From: Comamonas sp. NLF-1-9
GTDB lineage: Bacteria > Pseudomonadota > Gammaproteobacteria > Burkholderiales > Burkholderiaceae_C
Direction of reading: 5' to 3'
Assembly: GCF_019195435.1 (NCBI RefSeq)
Contig: NZ_CP078069.1
Location: 1,302,001-1,366,000 of the forward strand
DNA: 64,000 bases
Of the stretch, positions 8,791-17,185 are shown piece after piece (the first letter of the stretch is position 1; the number at the start of each line of letters is the position of its first letter). The notes beneath the pieces are model-generated. The model did not search any database, was not told the DNA's origin, and was given only the letters and a program-made list of their open reading frames with translations. A program made the translations under genes and the position numbers.

Positions 8791-9311
8791 GGCGCACGCC
8801 ACTGCCCGCCCTGCTCGCGCGGCGCGCTGCCCTGGTCGTGCTCGCCGCGAGCTGGCTGGCCGCCTGCGCACCGCTGCCGCCTGCTTCGCCCGACGCCGCC
8901 AAACCCGAGCATTGGCGCGGGCGTCTTGCGCTGCAGGTGCAGGCGCTCGGGCCGGATCAGCCCGCGCAGTCGTTTTCTGCCGCTTTCGAGCTGCAAGGCA
9001 GCGCCGAGCAGGGGCAGCTCACGCTCTACAACCCGCTGGGCAATGTGCTTGCGCAGCTGAGCTGGCAGCCCGGGCTTGCGGTGCTGGACGACGGCAAGCG
9101 CCAGCAGCGCTCGGCGTCGCTCGCGGCGCTGGCCGAGGCGCTGACCGGCGCCAGCATTCCGGTCGCGGCGCTGTTTGCCTGGCTGCATGGGCGCGAGGCG
9201 CAGGCCAGCGGCTGGGAGGCGGACCTTGCGGCGCTCGACTCCGGGCGCATCGTCGCCACGCGGCTGCAGCCGCTGCCCACCGCCGTTCTGCGCGTGGTGC
9301 TCGAGCGCTGA
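8787..9311 (+). CDS. lolB: Outer-membrane lipoprotein localisation protein LolB
   Basis: 174-residue lipoprotein that receives lipoproteins from LolA and inserts them into the outer membrane. A lipoprotein signal peptide ends in the lipobox LAAC with the acylated Cys at residue 27. The mature part matches the LolB half-barrel in size, with the conserved stretches HWRGRLALQV and LYNPLGNVLAQLSW. The start appears to be TTG at 8787, overlapping the TGA of the TPR gene (TTGA). No downstream ATG would preserve the signal peptide. Expression therefore probably depends on coupling to the upstream gene. It lies 8 bases before ispE. Confidence 0.88.
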   Translation: MRRTPLPALLARRAALVVLAASWLAACAPLPPASPDAAKPEHWRGRLALQVQALGPDQPAQSFSAAFELQGSAEQGQLTLYNPLGNVLAQLSWQPGLAVLDDGKRQQRSASLAALAEALTGASIPVAALFAWLHGREAQASGWEADLAALDSGRIVATRLQPLPTAVLRVVLER

Positions 9312-9319
9312 GACGCGCC

Positions 9320-10189
9320 ATGCGCTCGCTGCACGACCTTCCGGCACCGGCCAAGCTCAACCTGTTCCTGCATGTACTCGGCCGGCGCAGTGACGGCTAC
9401 CACCTGCTGCAGTCGGCCTTCATGCTGCTCGACTGGTGCGACCTGCTGCACATCGAGCGCCGCGCCGGGGCAAGCCTGAGCCGGGAAGACCTGGGCGGCA
9501 GCGCGCTGCCCGAGGACGACCTGTGCCTGCGCGCCGCACGGGCGCTGCAGCAGGCCAGCGGCTGCAGCGAAGGCGCGCACATCCTGCTGGACAAGCGCCT
9601 GCCGACGCAGGCGGGCCTGGGCGGCGGCTCTTCCGATGCGGCCACCACGCTGCTGGCGCTCAACCGGCTGTGGAAGCTGGATCTGCCGCGCAGCGCCCTG
9701 GCGCGCATCGCGCTCACGCTGGGCGCGGACGTGCCCTTCTTCATCCTCGGGCGCAACGCCTGGGCCGAAGGCGTGGGCGAAGTGCTCACGCCGCTGCCGC
9801 CCCAGGCGGTGCAAGCGGGCACGCGCTTTGTCGTCGTCAAGCCGGCGGCGGGGCTGGAGACGGCGCGCATTTTTTGCGATCCGACGCTGCGCCGCGATAC
9901 GCAGGCTGCTACAATTGCCGGCTTCGCTTCAGCGCAAGCGCACAGTGCATTCGGGTTTGGCAGAAACGACCTGCAGCCAGTGGCCGAGCGCCTGTGCCCT
10001 GAAGTGAGCCAGGCGCTGCGCTGGCTTGCGAGCCGAGGCCTTTCGGGGCGCATGACGGGCTCCGGCAGTGCGGTGTTTGCGGCAATGAAGGACACCATCG
10101 ATGTTTCGGACGCACCCGCGCATTGGAGCATCAAAGTGTGTCAGAATCTCGGGTTTCATCCACTGGCCGAGTGGGTCCGGGATGAATGA
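9320..10189 (+). CDS. ispE: 4-diphosphocytidyl-2-C-methyl-D-erythritol kinase IspE
   Basis: 289-residue GHMP kinase that phosphorylates CDP-methylerythritol in the MEP isoprenoid pathway. The substrate Lys is in PAPAKLNLFLHVLGRRSDGYH (Lys12), the ATP loop GLGGGSSDA is at residues 99-107, and a third GHMP motif MTGSGSAVFA lies near the C-terminus. It starts at ATG 9320, 8 bases after lolB. It is followed by tRNA-Gln and prs, the usual betaproteobacterial order lolB-ispE-tRNA-Gln-prs-rplY-pth. The coding DNA at 9905-9945 is slightly AT-richer than its surroundings but stays in frame and aligns with the family. Confidence 0.96.
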   Translation: MRSLHDLPAPAKLNLFLHVLGRRSDGYHLLQSAFMLLDWCDLLHIERRAGASLSREDLGGSALPEDDLCLRAARALQQASGCSEGAHILLDKRLPTQAGLGGGSSDAATTLLALNRLWKLDLPRSALARIALTLGADVPFFILGRNAWAEGVGEVLTPLPPQAVQAGTRFVVVKPAAGLETARIFCDPTLRRDTQAATIAGFASAQAHSAFGFGRNDLQPVAERLCPEVSQALRWLASRGLSGRMTGSGSAVFAAMKDTIDVSDAPAHWSIKVCQNLGFHPLAEWVRDE

Positions 10190-10224
10190 TTTGAGGGTTG
10201 TACGCCCCGGCGTGCAACCTGTGT

Positions 10225-10301
10225 AGGGGAGTAGCCAAGCTGGTCAAGGCACCGGATTTTGATTCCGGCATGCGAGGGTTCGAATCCTTCCTCCCCTGCC
10301 A
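10225..10301 (+). tRNA. tRNA-Gln (UUG)
   Basis: A 77-base cloverleaf with encoded CCA at 10299-10301. The acceptor stem AGGGGAG pairs with CTCCCCT, the discriminator is G, and the anticodon loop TTTTGAT gives anticodon TTG. The T arm reads AGGGTTCGAATCCTT. A short hairpin (GTTGTACGCC/GCGTGCAAC) precedes it at about 10197-10218, but without a T run. Confidence 0.96.
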
Positions 10302-10342
10302 AACCCCGCCTCTTGCGCCACCCTCCGTCCGACCGCTGTTCC

Positions 10343-11314
10343 ATGCCGATGCAAGCCCATCACACCGATTTCATGGTTTTCACGGGCAATGCCAACCCGG
10401 TACTGGCGACGGAAATAGCGCAAAATCTGGGCATCTCGCTCGGTTCCATCCAGGTCGGGCGTTTTTCCGACGGTGAAGTCACCGTGGAGATCAAGCAGAA
10501 CGTGCGTGCGCGCGACATCTTCGTCGTGCAATCGACCTGCGCGCCAACCAACGACAACCTGATGGAGCTGCTCATCATGGTCGACGCGCTCAAGCGCGCC
10601 TCGGCCGAGCGCATCAGCGCCGTCATCCCCTACTTCGGCTACGCCCGCCAGGACCGCCGCCCGCGCTCCACGCGCGTGCCCATCAGCGCCAAGGTAGTGG
10701 CCAACATGCTGCAGGCCGTCGGCGTGAACCGCCTGCTGACCATGGACTTGCATGCCGACCAGATCCAGGGCTTCTTCGACATTCCGGTGGACAACATCTA
10801 CGCCTCGCCGGTGCTGCTGCGCGACCTCAACGAGAAGAAGCACGACAACCTCATCGTGGTGAGCCCGGACGTCGGCGGCGTGGTGCGCGCGCGCGCGCTC
10901 GCCAAGCAGCTCGGCTGCGACCTGGCGATCATCGACAAGCGCCGTCCCAAGGCCAACGTGTCCGAGGTGATGAACGTGATCGGCGACATCGACGGGCGCA
11001 ACTGCGTGATCATGGACGACATGATCGATACCGCCGGCACCCTGGTGAAGGCGGCCAGCGCGCTCAAGGAGCGCGGCGCCAAGCAGGTCTACGCCTACTG
11101 CACGCACCCGATCTTCTCCGGCCCGGCCATCGAGCGTATTGCCCAGGGCGAGGTGCTCGACGAGGTCGTGGTCACCAACACCATTCCGCTGAGCGAAGCC
11201 GCTCGCGGATGCCCCAAGATTCGCCAGCTCTCCGTGGCGCCGCTGTTTGCCGAAACCATACAGCGCATCGCCAGCGGGGCGTCGGTGATGAGTCTGTTCT
11301 CGGAGTTCAGCTGA
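10343..11314 (+). CDS. prs: Ribose-phosphate pyrophosphokinase (PRPP synthetase)
   Basis: 323-residue class I PRPP synthetase making 5-phosphoribosyl-1-diphosphate for purine, pyrimidine, His, Trp and NAD synthesis. The ATP/Mg loop [24 protein letters not shown] region and the PRPP-binding loop [13 protein letters not shown] are present, as is the flexible catalytic region [10 protein letters not shown]. The start is uncertain among ATGs at 10343, 10349 and 10373 because no clear Shine-Dalgarno is visible; family N-termini begin near QAHHPDFMVF. It lies 41 bases after tRNA-Gln and is followed by its own terminator. Confidence 0.96.
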   Translation: MPMQAHHTDFMVFTGNANPVLATEIAQNLGISLGSIQVGRFSDGEVTVEIKQNVRARDIFVVQSTCAPTNDNLMELLIMVDALKRASAERISAVIPYFGYARQDRRPRSTRVPISAKVVANMLQAVGVNRLLTMDLHADQIQGFFDIPVDNIYASPVLLRDLNEKKHDNLIVVSPDVGGVVRARALAKQLGCDLAIIDKRRPKANVSEVMNVIGDIDGRNCVIMDDMIDTAGTLVKAASALKERGAKQVYAYCTHPIFSGPAIERIAQGEVLDEVVVTNTIPLSEAARGCPKIRQLSVAPLFAETIQRIASGASVMSLFSEFS

Positions 11315-11336
11315 ACGCCTTCCGATGGCAGCGCAG

Positions 11337-11367
11337 GCCCCGTCGCATGGTGCACGGGGTCTTTTTT
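11337..11367 (+). terminator. Rho-independent terminator after prs
   Basis: Stem CCCCGT (11338-11343) pairs with ACGGGG (11354-11359), with a wobble extension and a loop that can itself fold (GCA/TGC). A run of six T residues follows at 11362-11367. It separates prs from rplY. Confidence 0.8.
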
Positions 11368-11419
11368 CTCAAACAGGCGGGCAGGCTGGTCGCGGCCGCT
11401 CGCACACTGGAGTTCTCAC

Positions 11420-12052
11420 ATGAAATTCGTCGCTTTTGAGCGCAACACGCAAGGTACGGGTGCGAGCCGCCGTCTGCGCGTCACGGGCCGTGCGCCCGGC
11501 ATCGTCTATGGCGCGGGCAGCGAGCCGCAAATGATCGAGCTCGACCACAACGCGCTGTGGCACGCCCTGCAGAAGGAGGCCTTCCACTCCTCCATCCTGG
11601 ACATGGAACTCGGCGGTCAGACCAGCCGGGTGCTGCTGCGCGACGTGCAATTTCACCCCTACAAGCAGCAGGTGCTGCATGTGGACTTTCAGCGCGTGGA
11701 CGAGAAGACCCGCATCCACATGAAGGTGCCGCTGCACTTCGAAGGCATAGAGGCTTCGCCCGCAGTCGCCAGCGAAGGCTGCACGGTCACCCCGCTGCTG
11801 CACGAGCTGGACGTGATCTGCATGCCCTCGCAACTGCCCGAGCACATCACAGTGGATCTGAGCGCCCTGACCTCCAAGACCATCCCCGGTCTGCAATCGA
11901 TCAGCCTGCCCGTGGGCGTGAAGGCCGTGGTGCGCGGCTCGAACAAGAACCCGGCGCTGGTTTCGGTCAAGCTGCCCGAGGTGATCGAGGAAGAGCCGGC
12001 CGCCGCCGACGCTGCAGCGCCCGCCGCCCCGGCCACGCCCGCAAAGAAGTGA
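11420..12052 (+). CDS. rplY: 50S ribosomal protein L25 (long CTC/TL5 type)
   Basis: 210-residue L25 that binds 5S rRNA. The N-terminal 5S-binding domain (about 1-95, MKFVAFERNTQGTGASRRLR) is followed by the second beta-rich CTC/TL5 domain. An Ala/Pro/Glu-rich low-complexity tail begins near residue 190. The long two-domain form, rather than the single-domain E. coli type of about 94 residues, is usual in this group. It precedes pth, a common partnership. Good start at ATG 11420; flanked by terminators on both sides, so probably monocistronic. Confidence 0.95.
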   Translation: MKFVAFERNTQGTGASRRLRVTGRAPGIVYGAGSEPQMIELDHNALWHALQKEAFHSSILDMELGGQTSRVLLRDVQFHPYKQQVLHVDFQRVDEKTRIHMKVPLHFEGIEASPAVASEGCTVTPLLHELDVICMPSQLPEHITVDLSALTSKTIPGLQSISLPVGVKAVVRGSNKNPALVSVKLPEVIEEEPAAADAAAPAAPATPAKK

Positions 12053-12085
12053 TCGCTGCGGCCCGGCGCTGCAATGCACACCAGG

Positions 12086-12113
12086 ACGGCCCGCAGCTTG
12101 CGGGCCGTTTTTT
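12086..12113 (+). terminator. Rho-independent terminator after rplY
   Basis: A perfect 10-bp stem, ACGGCCCGCA (12086-12095) with TGCGGGCCGT (12099-12108), a 3-base loop and a T run through 12113. A strong canonical terminator. Confidence 0.92.
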
Positions 12114-12149
12114 CTTGCGCCTCGCACGCGATCCGCATAATCGCCTCCC

Positions 12150-12728
12150 ATGATCAGACTCTTCGTCGGCCTAGGCAATCCCGGGCCCGAATACGAAGCC
12201 ACGCGCCACAACGTCGGCTTCTGGTTCATCGACCGCCTTGCCCGGCAACTGGGCGCGAGCCTCGTGCCCGAGCGCGCCTGGCACGGCCTGGCGGCACGCA
12301 CCAGCGTGCAGGGACGCGCCATCTGGCTGCTTGAGCCGCAGACCTTCATGAATGCTTCGGGCAGGTCGGTGGCGGCGCTGGCGCGCTTCTACAAGATTGC
12401 GCCGCAGGAGATCCTGGTGGTGCACGATGAGCTGGACTTCTCGCCCGGCCAGATCCGGCTCAAGCACGGCGGCAGCCATGGCGGACACAACGGCTTGCGC
12501 GACATCCACGCGCAGCTCGGCGCGAGCGACTACTGGCGTCTGCGCATAGGCATAGGGCATCCGGGTGTCAAGGCAGAAGTCATCCACTGGGTGCTGGGCC
12601 GCCCCGCCCCGGGCGACAGGCAATTGATGGAAACCGCCCTGGAGCACGGCCTGCAGAGCGTTGCGCAACTGGTGGCGGGCGAGATGGACAAGGCCACCCA
12701 GCGCATCAACACACCGGCGCTGCCATGA
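12150..12728 (+). CDS. pth: Peptidyl-tRNA hydrolase
   Basis: 192-residue bacterial Pth, which recycles peptidyl-tRNA released during translation. Active-site residues are visible: Asn10 in [10 protein letters not shown], catalytic His20 in ATRHNVGFW, and Asp93 in VVHDELDF. The conserved [13 protein letters not shown] loop is present. Length is typical. It lies just downstream of rplY but beyond a strong terminator. Its stop overlaps the ATG of the following amidase gene (ATGA), implying coupled translation with an unrelated enzyme. Confidence 0.97.
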   Translation: MIRLFVGLGNPGPEYEATRHNVGFWFIDRLARQLGASLVPERAWHGLAARTSVQGRAIWLLEPQTFMNASGRSVAALARFYKIAPQEILVVHDELDFSPGQIRLKHGGSHGGHNGLRDIHAQLGASDYWRLRIGIGHPGVKAEVIHWVLGRPAPGDRQLMETALEHGLQSVAQLVAGEMDKATQRINTPALP

Positions 12729-14128
12729 GCGCGCTGCACGAGCTGAGCGCGCAGGCCCTGCTTGCCGCCTATCGGCGACGCAGCCTCTCGCCGGTGGAAG
12801 TGGCCAGTGCGCTGTTGCAGCACATCGAAGCCTGGGAGCCCCATCTGCACGCCGCCTATCTGCTGCAGCCCGAGCGCACGCTGGAGCAGGCGCGCGCGAG
12901 CGAGGCCCGCTGGCTGCGGGGCGCGCCCTGCGGGCCGCTGGATGGCCTGCCCGTGACGCTCAAGGACAACATCGCCACGCGCGGCGACCCCACGCCCCTG
13001 GGCACGGCGGCGAGCGAGCTCAGGCCGTCTGCCGTGAATGCGCCCGCCGCCCAGCGCCTGCGCGAAGCAGGCGCGGTGCTGCTGTGCAAGACCACCATGC
13101 CCGACTACGGCATGCTGTCTTCGGGCGTATCCAGCTTTCATGCCACGACGCGCAACCCCTGGAACCTGGCCAAGGGGCCGGGCGGCTCCAGCGCCGGCGC
13201 GGGCGCGGCGGCCGCCGCGGGCTACGGACCGCTGCATCTGGGCACGGACATTGGCGGCTCGATCCGCCTGCCCGCCGCGTGGTGCGGCGTGTTCGGCTTC
13301 AAGCCCAGCCTCGGGCGCGTGCCGATCGATCCGCCGTACGTGGGGCGCTGCGCCGGGCCGATCACGCGCAGCGTCGGCGATGCGGCGCTGGTGATGCCGG
13401 TGCTGGCGCGGCCCGACGTGCGCGACAGCATGAGTCTGCCGCCCCAGCCGGTGAACTGGCAGGCGCATGCGCGCGGCGTTGAGCGCCTGCGCGGCCTGCG
13501 CCTGGGGCTGCTGCTCGATGCCGGCTGCGGCCTGGCCGTCGACGCGCAGGTGCGCGCCGGCGTCGAAGCGGCCGCGCGGCGGCTTGAGCAGGCGGGCGCC
13601 ATCATCGTGCCGATGCAGCCCTGGCTCACGCGCGAGATGCTCGACGGCATGGACCACTTCTGGCGCATGCGCTCGCTCATGGACCTGCGCCAGCTCAGCC
13701 CGGAGTGCCGCGCCCGCGTGCTGCCCTACATCCGCGATTGGGCCGAGAGCGCGGCCAGCTTCAGCGCCGAACACCTCTACCACGCGAGCCAGCAGTTTCA
13801 TGCCACGCGCGTAGCCACGGTGCTCGCCTGCTCCCGGGTGGACTACGTGCTCTCGCCCACCGCGCCCATCAAGGCCTTCGCGGCCGAGCTGCCCTCACCC
13901 ACCAACGACCCGCTGCGCCCGCTGGAGCACATAGCTTTTACCGTGCCCTTCAACATGTCGGAGCAGCCCGCCGCCTCCATTGCCTGCGGGGTGGACGACG
14001 CCGGCCTGCCCATGGGCCTGCAGATCGCCGGGCAGCGCTTTGACGACCTGGGCGTGCTGCAACTGGCCCATGCCTTCGAGCAGTTGCGCGCGCCGCTGCC
14101 GCCCTGGCCAGAACCGCCGCGCCACTAA
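12725..14128 (+). CDS. Amidase (amidase-signature family)
   Basis: 467-residue member of the amidase signature family, which hydrolyses C-N bonds with a Ser-cisSer-Lys triad. The predicted triad is Lys80 (VTLKDN), Ser155 (GGSSAG) and Ser179 (TDIGGS). It is not GatA: no gatB or gatC is nearby and the sequence lacks GatA-specific stretches that I recognise. The substrate is unknown. It overlaps pth by 4 bases and is followed after 81 bases by a TRAP transporter, so it may act on an imported amide or release a carboxylate the transporter handles; this is inference from position. Confidence 0.88.
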   Translation: MSALHELSAQALLAAYRRRSLSPVEVASALLQHIEAWEPHLHAAYLLQPERTLEQARASEARWLRGAPCGPLDGLPVTLKDNIATRGDPTPLGTAASELRPSAVNAPAAQRLREAGAVLLCKTTMPDYGMLSSGVSSFHATTRNPWNLAKGPGGSSAGAGAAAAAGYGPLHLGTDIGGSIRLPAAWCGVFGFKPSLGRVPIDPPYVGRCAGPITRSVGDAALVMPVLARPDVRDSMSLPPQPVNWQAHARGVERLRGLRLGLLLDAGCGLAVDAQVRAGVEAAARRLEQAGAIIVPMQPWLTREMLDGMDHFWRMRSLMDLRQLSPECRARVLPYIRDWAESAASFSAEHLYHASQQFHATRVATVLACSRVDYVLSPTAPIKAFAAELPSPTNDPLRPLEHIAFTVPFNMSEQPAASIACGVDDAGLPMGLQIAGQRFDDLGVLQLAHAFEQLRAPLPPWPEPPRH

Positions 14129-14209
14129 CCTTGGACGCCGCAAGGGCAGTCTTTACTTTCTCGATAAAACCCTATCCAATCCCGCCACCTTCAGAAAGCC
14201 CGGCAGACC

Positions 14210-14791
14210 ATGCCCTTGCATACCGAACCTGCGTCCCATTCCTGGGCGCGGCGCACCACCCAGACCTTTGAAGTGCTCATCGTGGCTTGTCTTGCCATCA
14301 TGGGCATTCTGGTGTTTGGCAACGTGGTGCTGCGCTACGCCTTCAATTCCGGCATTGCGATATCCGAAGAACTCTCGCGCCTGCTCTTCGTCTGGCTGAT
14401 CTTCCTCGGGGCGGTGCTGGCTTCGGCCCAGCGCGTACACATCGGCTTCGACACGCTGCAGCGGCGCGTGGGGCCGCGCCTGCGCCGCGCGCTCATCGCC
14501 TTCTCGGGTTTGCTGATCCTGACGGGTTGCGCGGTCTTCATCGTCGGCGGCTGGAAGCAGACCGTGATCAACCTGGGCAACAGCTATCCGGTGCTGGGCA
14601 TCTCCTACGCCTGGCTGTATGGCGTGGGCATCGTCTTCGGCGTGGCGCTGATCGTCCCGGTCAGCTACAACATCGTGCGGGCGCTGCGCGGCGACTTCGA
14701 CAAGATGACGCACGATCTGGGCGACCGCATCGAGCAGGCCTCCGAGCGCATCGAGGCCGAGATCGACGCCGGCACGGGGCCGCGCCCATGA
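14210..14791 (+). CDS. TRAP transporter small permease (DctQ-type)
   Basis: 193-residue inner-membrane protein with four predicted transmembrane segments (about residues 24-44, 60-78, 100-120 and 140-160) and the family feature EELSRLLFVWLIFLGA in the second. It is the small subunit of a tripartite ATP-independent periplasmic transporter driven by an ion gradient. The stop overlaps the start of the large permease (ATGA). Subunit order is Q-M-P. The C-terminal 25 residues are a charged cytoplasmic tail. Confidence 0.92.
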   Translation: MPLHTEPASHSWARRTTQTFEVLIVACLAIMGILVFGNVVLRYAFNSGIAISEELSRLLFVWLIFLGAVLASAQRVHIGFDTLQRRVGPRLRRALIAFSGLLILTGCAVFIVGGWKQTVINLGNSYPVLGISYAWLYGVGIVFGVALIVPVSYNIVRALRGDFDKMTHDLGDRIEQASERIEAEIDAGTGPRP

Positions 14792-16065
14792 CCGCCGCCG
14801 TCTTCCTGATCTCGCTGCTCGGCCTGATCGCGCTGGGGGTGCCGATCGCGTTCGCGCTGATGTTCTCGGGCATCGCGCTGATGCTGCTCACGGGCCAGTT
14901 CGACAGCCAGGTGGTGGTGCAAAACGCGATCGCCGGGGCCGACAACTTCGTGCTGATGGCCGTGCCCTTCTTCATCCTGGCGGGCGAGCTGATGAACGCC
15001 GGCGGCCTGTCCAAACGCATCGTGGAGATGGCCGGCGCCTTCGTCGGCCATTTGCGCGGCGGGCTGGGCTACGTGGCCATAGGCGCGGGCATCATGCTGG
15101 CCAGCCTTTCCGGCTCGGCCGTGGCCGACACCGCGGCGCTTGCGGCCATTCTCGTGCCCATGATGCGCCAGGCTGGCTACAACCCGGCGCGCGCCTGCGG
15201 GCTGATGGCCGCCAGCGGCATCATTGCGCCGGTGATACCGCCGTCCATCGGCTTTCTGATCTTCGGCGTCACGGCCAATGTCTCGATCACGCGGCTGTTT
15301 CTCGCGGGCATCGTCCCCGGCGTGCTCATGGGCCTGGTGCTGGTGATTGCCTGGTGGTTCGTTGCGCGCAGCCAGAACGCGGCCGTGACGGCGCGCGTAC
15401 CCTGGGGACGGCGCCTGCGCCTGCTGGGCCAGGGCGGTTGGGCCTTGATGATGCCGGTGATCATCATCGGCGGCCTGCGCTTTGGCATCTTCACGCCGAC
15501 CGAGTCGGCGGTGGTGGCAGCGGCCTATGCGCTCTTCGTCGGCCTGGTGGTGTACCGCGAGCTCAACTGGCGCAACATCTACGAGGCCTTGCTCTCCACC
15601 GCGCGCACCACCTCGGTGGTGCTGCTGCTGGCGGCGCTGGCCATGGTCGCGTCCTACATGATCACCATCACCGACATTTCCGGCCAGGTGGGTGGCTGGC
15701 TCGAAGGCCTGGTGCAATCGCCCATGCTGCTGATGGCGGCGATGATGCTGGTGGTCTTCTTTGCCGGCATGGTGCTGGACTTCATCCCCATCGTGCTGAT
15801 CTTCACGCCGGTGTTCCTGCCCATCGTCAAGGCCGCCGACATCGACCCGGTGTACTTTGGCGTGGTCTTCATCATGAATTGCTCGATCGGCATGATCACC
15901 CCGCCGGTGGGCGTGGTGCTCAACGTAGTCAGCTCGGTCGGCAAGGTGACGATGGACGAGGCGGTGCGCGGCATCCTGCCCTTCCTGCTGGCGCTGGCGG
16001 TGCTGCTGGTACTGCTTATCCTGTTCCCCGCGTTGGTCACGGTGCCCGCCGAATGGTGGCGCTGA
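14788..16065 (+). CDS. TRAP transporter large permease (DctM-type)
   Basis: 425-residue large permease with about 12 hydrophobic segments. Family hallmarks include GVPIAFALMFSGIAL near the N-terminus, the SGSAVADTAALAAILVP loop, the IPPSIGFLIFGV segment and the C-terminal NCSIGMITPPVGVVLNV repeat. It forms the transport channel with the Q subunit. The start at ATG 14788 overlaps the preceding stop and matches family N-termini; the same frame is open further upstream but would run through the Q gene. Confidence 0.95.
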   Translation: MTAAVFLISLLGLIALGVPIAFALMFSGIALMLLTGQFDSQVVVQNAIAGADNFVLMAVPFFILAGELMNAGGLSKRIVEMAGAFVGHLRGGLGYVAIGAGIMLASLSGSAVADTAALAAILVPMMRQAGYNPARACGLMAASGIIAPVIPPSIGFLIFGVTANVSITRLFLAGIVPGVLMGLVLVIAWWFVARSQNAAVTARVPWGRRLRLLGQGGWALMMPVIIIGGLRFGIFTPTESAVVAAAYALFVGLVVYRELNWRNIYEALLSTARTTSVVLLLAALAMVASYMITITDISGQVGGWLEGLVQSPMLLMAAMMLVVFFAGMVLDFIPIVLIFTPVFLPIVKAADIDPVYFGVVFIMNCSIGMITPPVGVVLNVVSSVGKVTMDEAVRGILPFLLALAVLLVLLILFPALVTVPAEWWR

Positions 16066-16101
16066 GTGCCCTTTCTTCAACCACCCCACTGGAGATTTCC
16101 C

Positions 16102-17082
16102 ATGAAGTTCAAGACCACCCTGCTGCTGGGCCTGCTGGCTGCGGCGTTTTCCGGCTCCACGCTGGCGGCCGTGACCGGCAAGTTTGCCGTCACCCTGCCC
16201 GAGAAATCGCACCAGGGCCAGGGCGTGGCCAAGTTCGTCGAACTGGTCAAGGCCAAGAGCGGCGGCGAGATCGACATCAAGCCCTACTATGGCGGCGCGC
16301 TGGGCGACGACGTCAAGGTGACCTCGGCGCTGCAGGGCGGCACCATCGAATTCACCGTGCCGCAAACCTCCACGCTGACCGGCATGGTCAAGCCCTATGA
16401 GGTGCTGGACTTCCCCTTCCTGTTTGCCACCACCGAGCAGGCCGAGAAGGTGCTCGACGGCCCGATCGGACAAAAGCTCATGGACCTGCTGCCGGCCCAT
16501 GGCCTGGTAGGTCTGGCCTACTGGGAAAACGGCTTCTTCAACGCCACCAACAGCAAGCACCCGATTGCCAAGGTGGAAGACTTCAAGGGGCTGAAATTCC
16601 GCTCCATCCAGGCCAAGATCACCCAGGAGACCATCAAGGCGCTGGGCGCCAACCCGGTGCCGCTGGCTGTGCCCGAGCTCTATACGGCGCTGGAGACCAA
16701 GACCATAGACGGCCAGGGCACGCCCAATGCGGTGATCGCCGCGCTCAAGCTCTACGAGGTGCAGAAGTACCTCTCGATCACCCAGCACACCTACGGCGCC
16801 TTCATTCCGCTCGCGTCCAAGAAGTTCTGGGACACGCTCAGCCCCGACCAGCAGAAGATCCTCAAGGACTCGGCCGTGGAAGCGCGTGCCTACCAGCGCC
16901 AGGTGGCGCGTGAGCAGGCTGCCGGCGCGCAGAAGATGATGGAGGGCAAGGGCATCAAGGTGAACGAGGTGACGGCGGCCGAGCACCAGCGCATGCGCGC
17001 CGCGGTGCAGCCGGTGTGGGACATGTTCACCCCCGACGTCGGCGCCGATCTGGTCAAGGAAATCGAAGCCGCGATCAAGTAA
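16102..17082 (+). CDS. TRAP transporter solute-binding protein (DctP-type)
   Basis: 326-residue periplasmic binding protein. A signal peptide (MKFKTTLLLGLLAAAFSGS, cleavage near LAA at residue 23) precedes the DctP fold. The carboxylate-clamp region around FKGLKFRSIQAKI and the dimer/hinge stretch GQGTPNAVIAALKLYEVQKY are typical. The ligand is probably a carboxylate or keto acid but cannot be named. A good Shine-Dalgarno (GGAGA) lies 8 bases upstream of the ATG at 16102. It is last in the Q-M-P operon, followed by repeat copy 2 and a bidirectional terminator. Confidence 0.94.
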   Translation: MKFKTTLLLGLLAAAFSGSTLAAVTGKFAVTLPEKSHQGQGVAKFVELVKAKSGGEIDIKPYYGGALGDDVKVTSALQGGTIEFTVPQTSTLTGMVKPYEVLDFPFLFATTEQAEKVLDGPIGQKLMDLLPAHGLVGLAYWENGFFNATNSKHPIAKVEDFKGLKFRSIQAKITQETIKALGANPVPLAVPELYTALETKTIDGQGTPNAVIAALKLYEVQKYLSITQHTYGAFIPLASKKFWDTLSPDQQKILKDSAVEARAYQRQVAREQAAGAQKMMEGKGIKVNEVTAAEHQRMRAAVQPVWDMFTPDVGADLVKEIEAAIK

Positions 17083-17083
17083 C

Positions 17084-17132
17084 AAATCGGGCTCCAGCGC
17101 TTACCAGACAAGCGCTGTCAGCTATCAAAAAC
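17084..17132 (+). repeat. Dispersed repeat, copy 2
   Basis: Begins AAATCGGGCTCCAGCGCTT two bases after the dctP stop codon and ends AAGCGCTGTCAGCTATC plus an A-rich end, directly abutting the terminator hairpin. Aligned without gaps to the copy inside trmJ it matches at 32 of 42 positions. Confidence 0.7.
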
Positions 17133-17169
17133 AAAGCGCTGCAGGACTTTCATCCTGCAGCGCTTTTTC
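17133..17169. terminator. Bidirectional terminator between dctP and hmgA
   Basis: A 14-bp perfect stem (17133-17146 with 17153-17166) with a 6-base loop, A-rich on the left and T-rich on the right, so it can serve both the plus-strand TRAP operon and the minus-strand hmgA gene. Confidence 0.9.
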
Positions 17170-17185
17170 ATGGCTCAGGCGCGCC

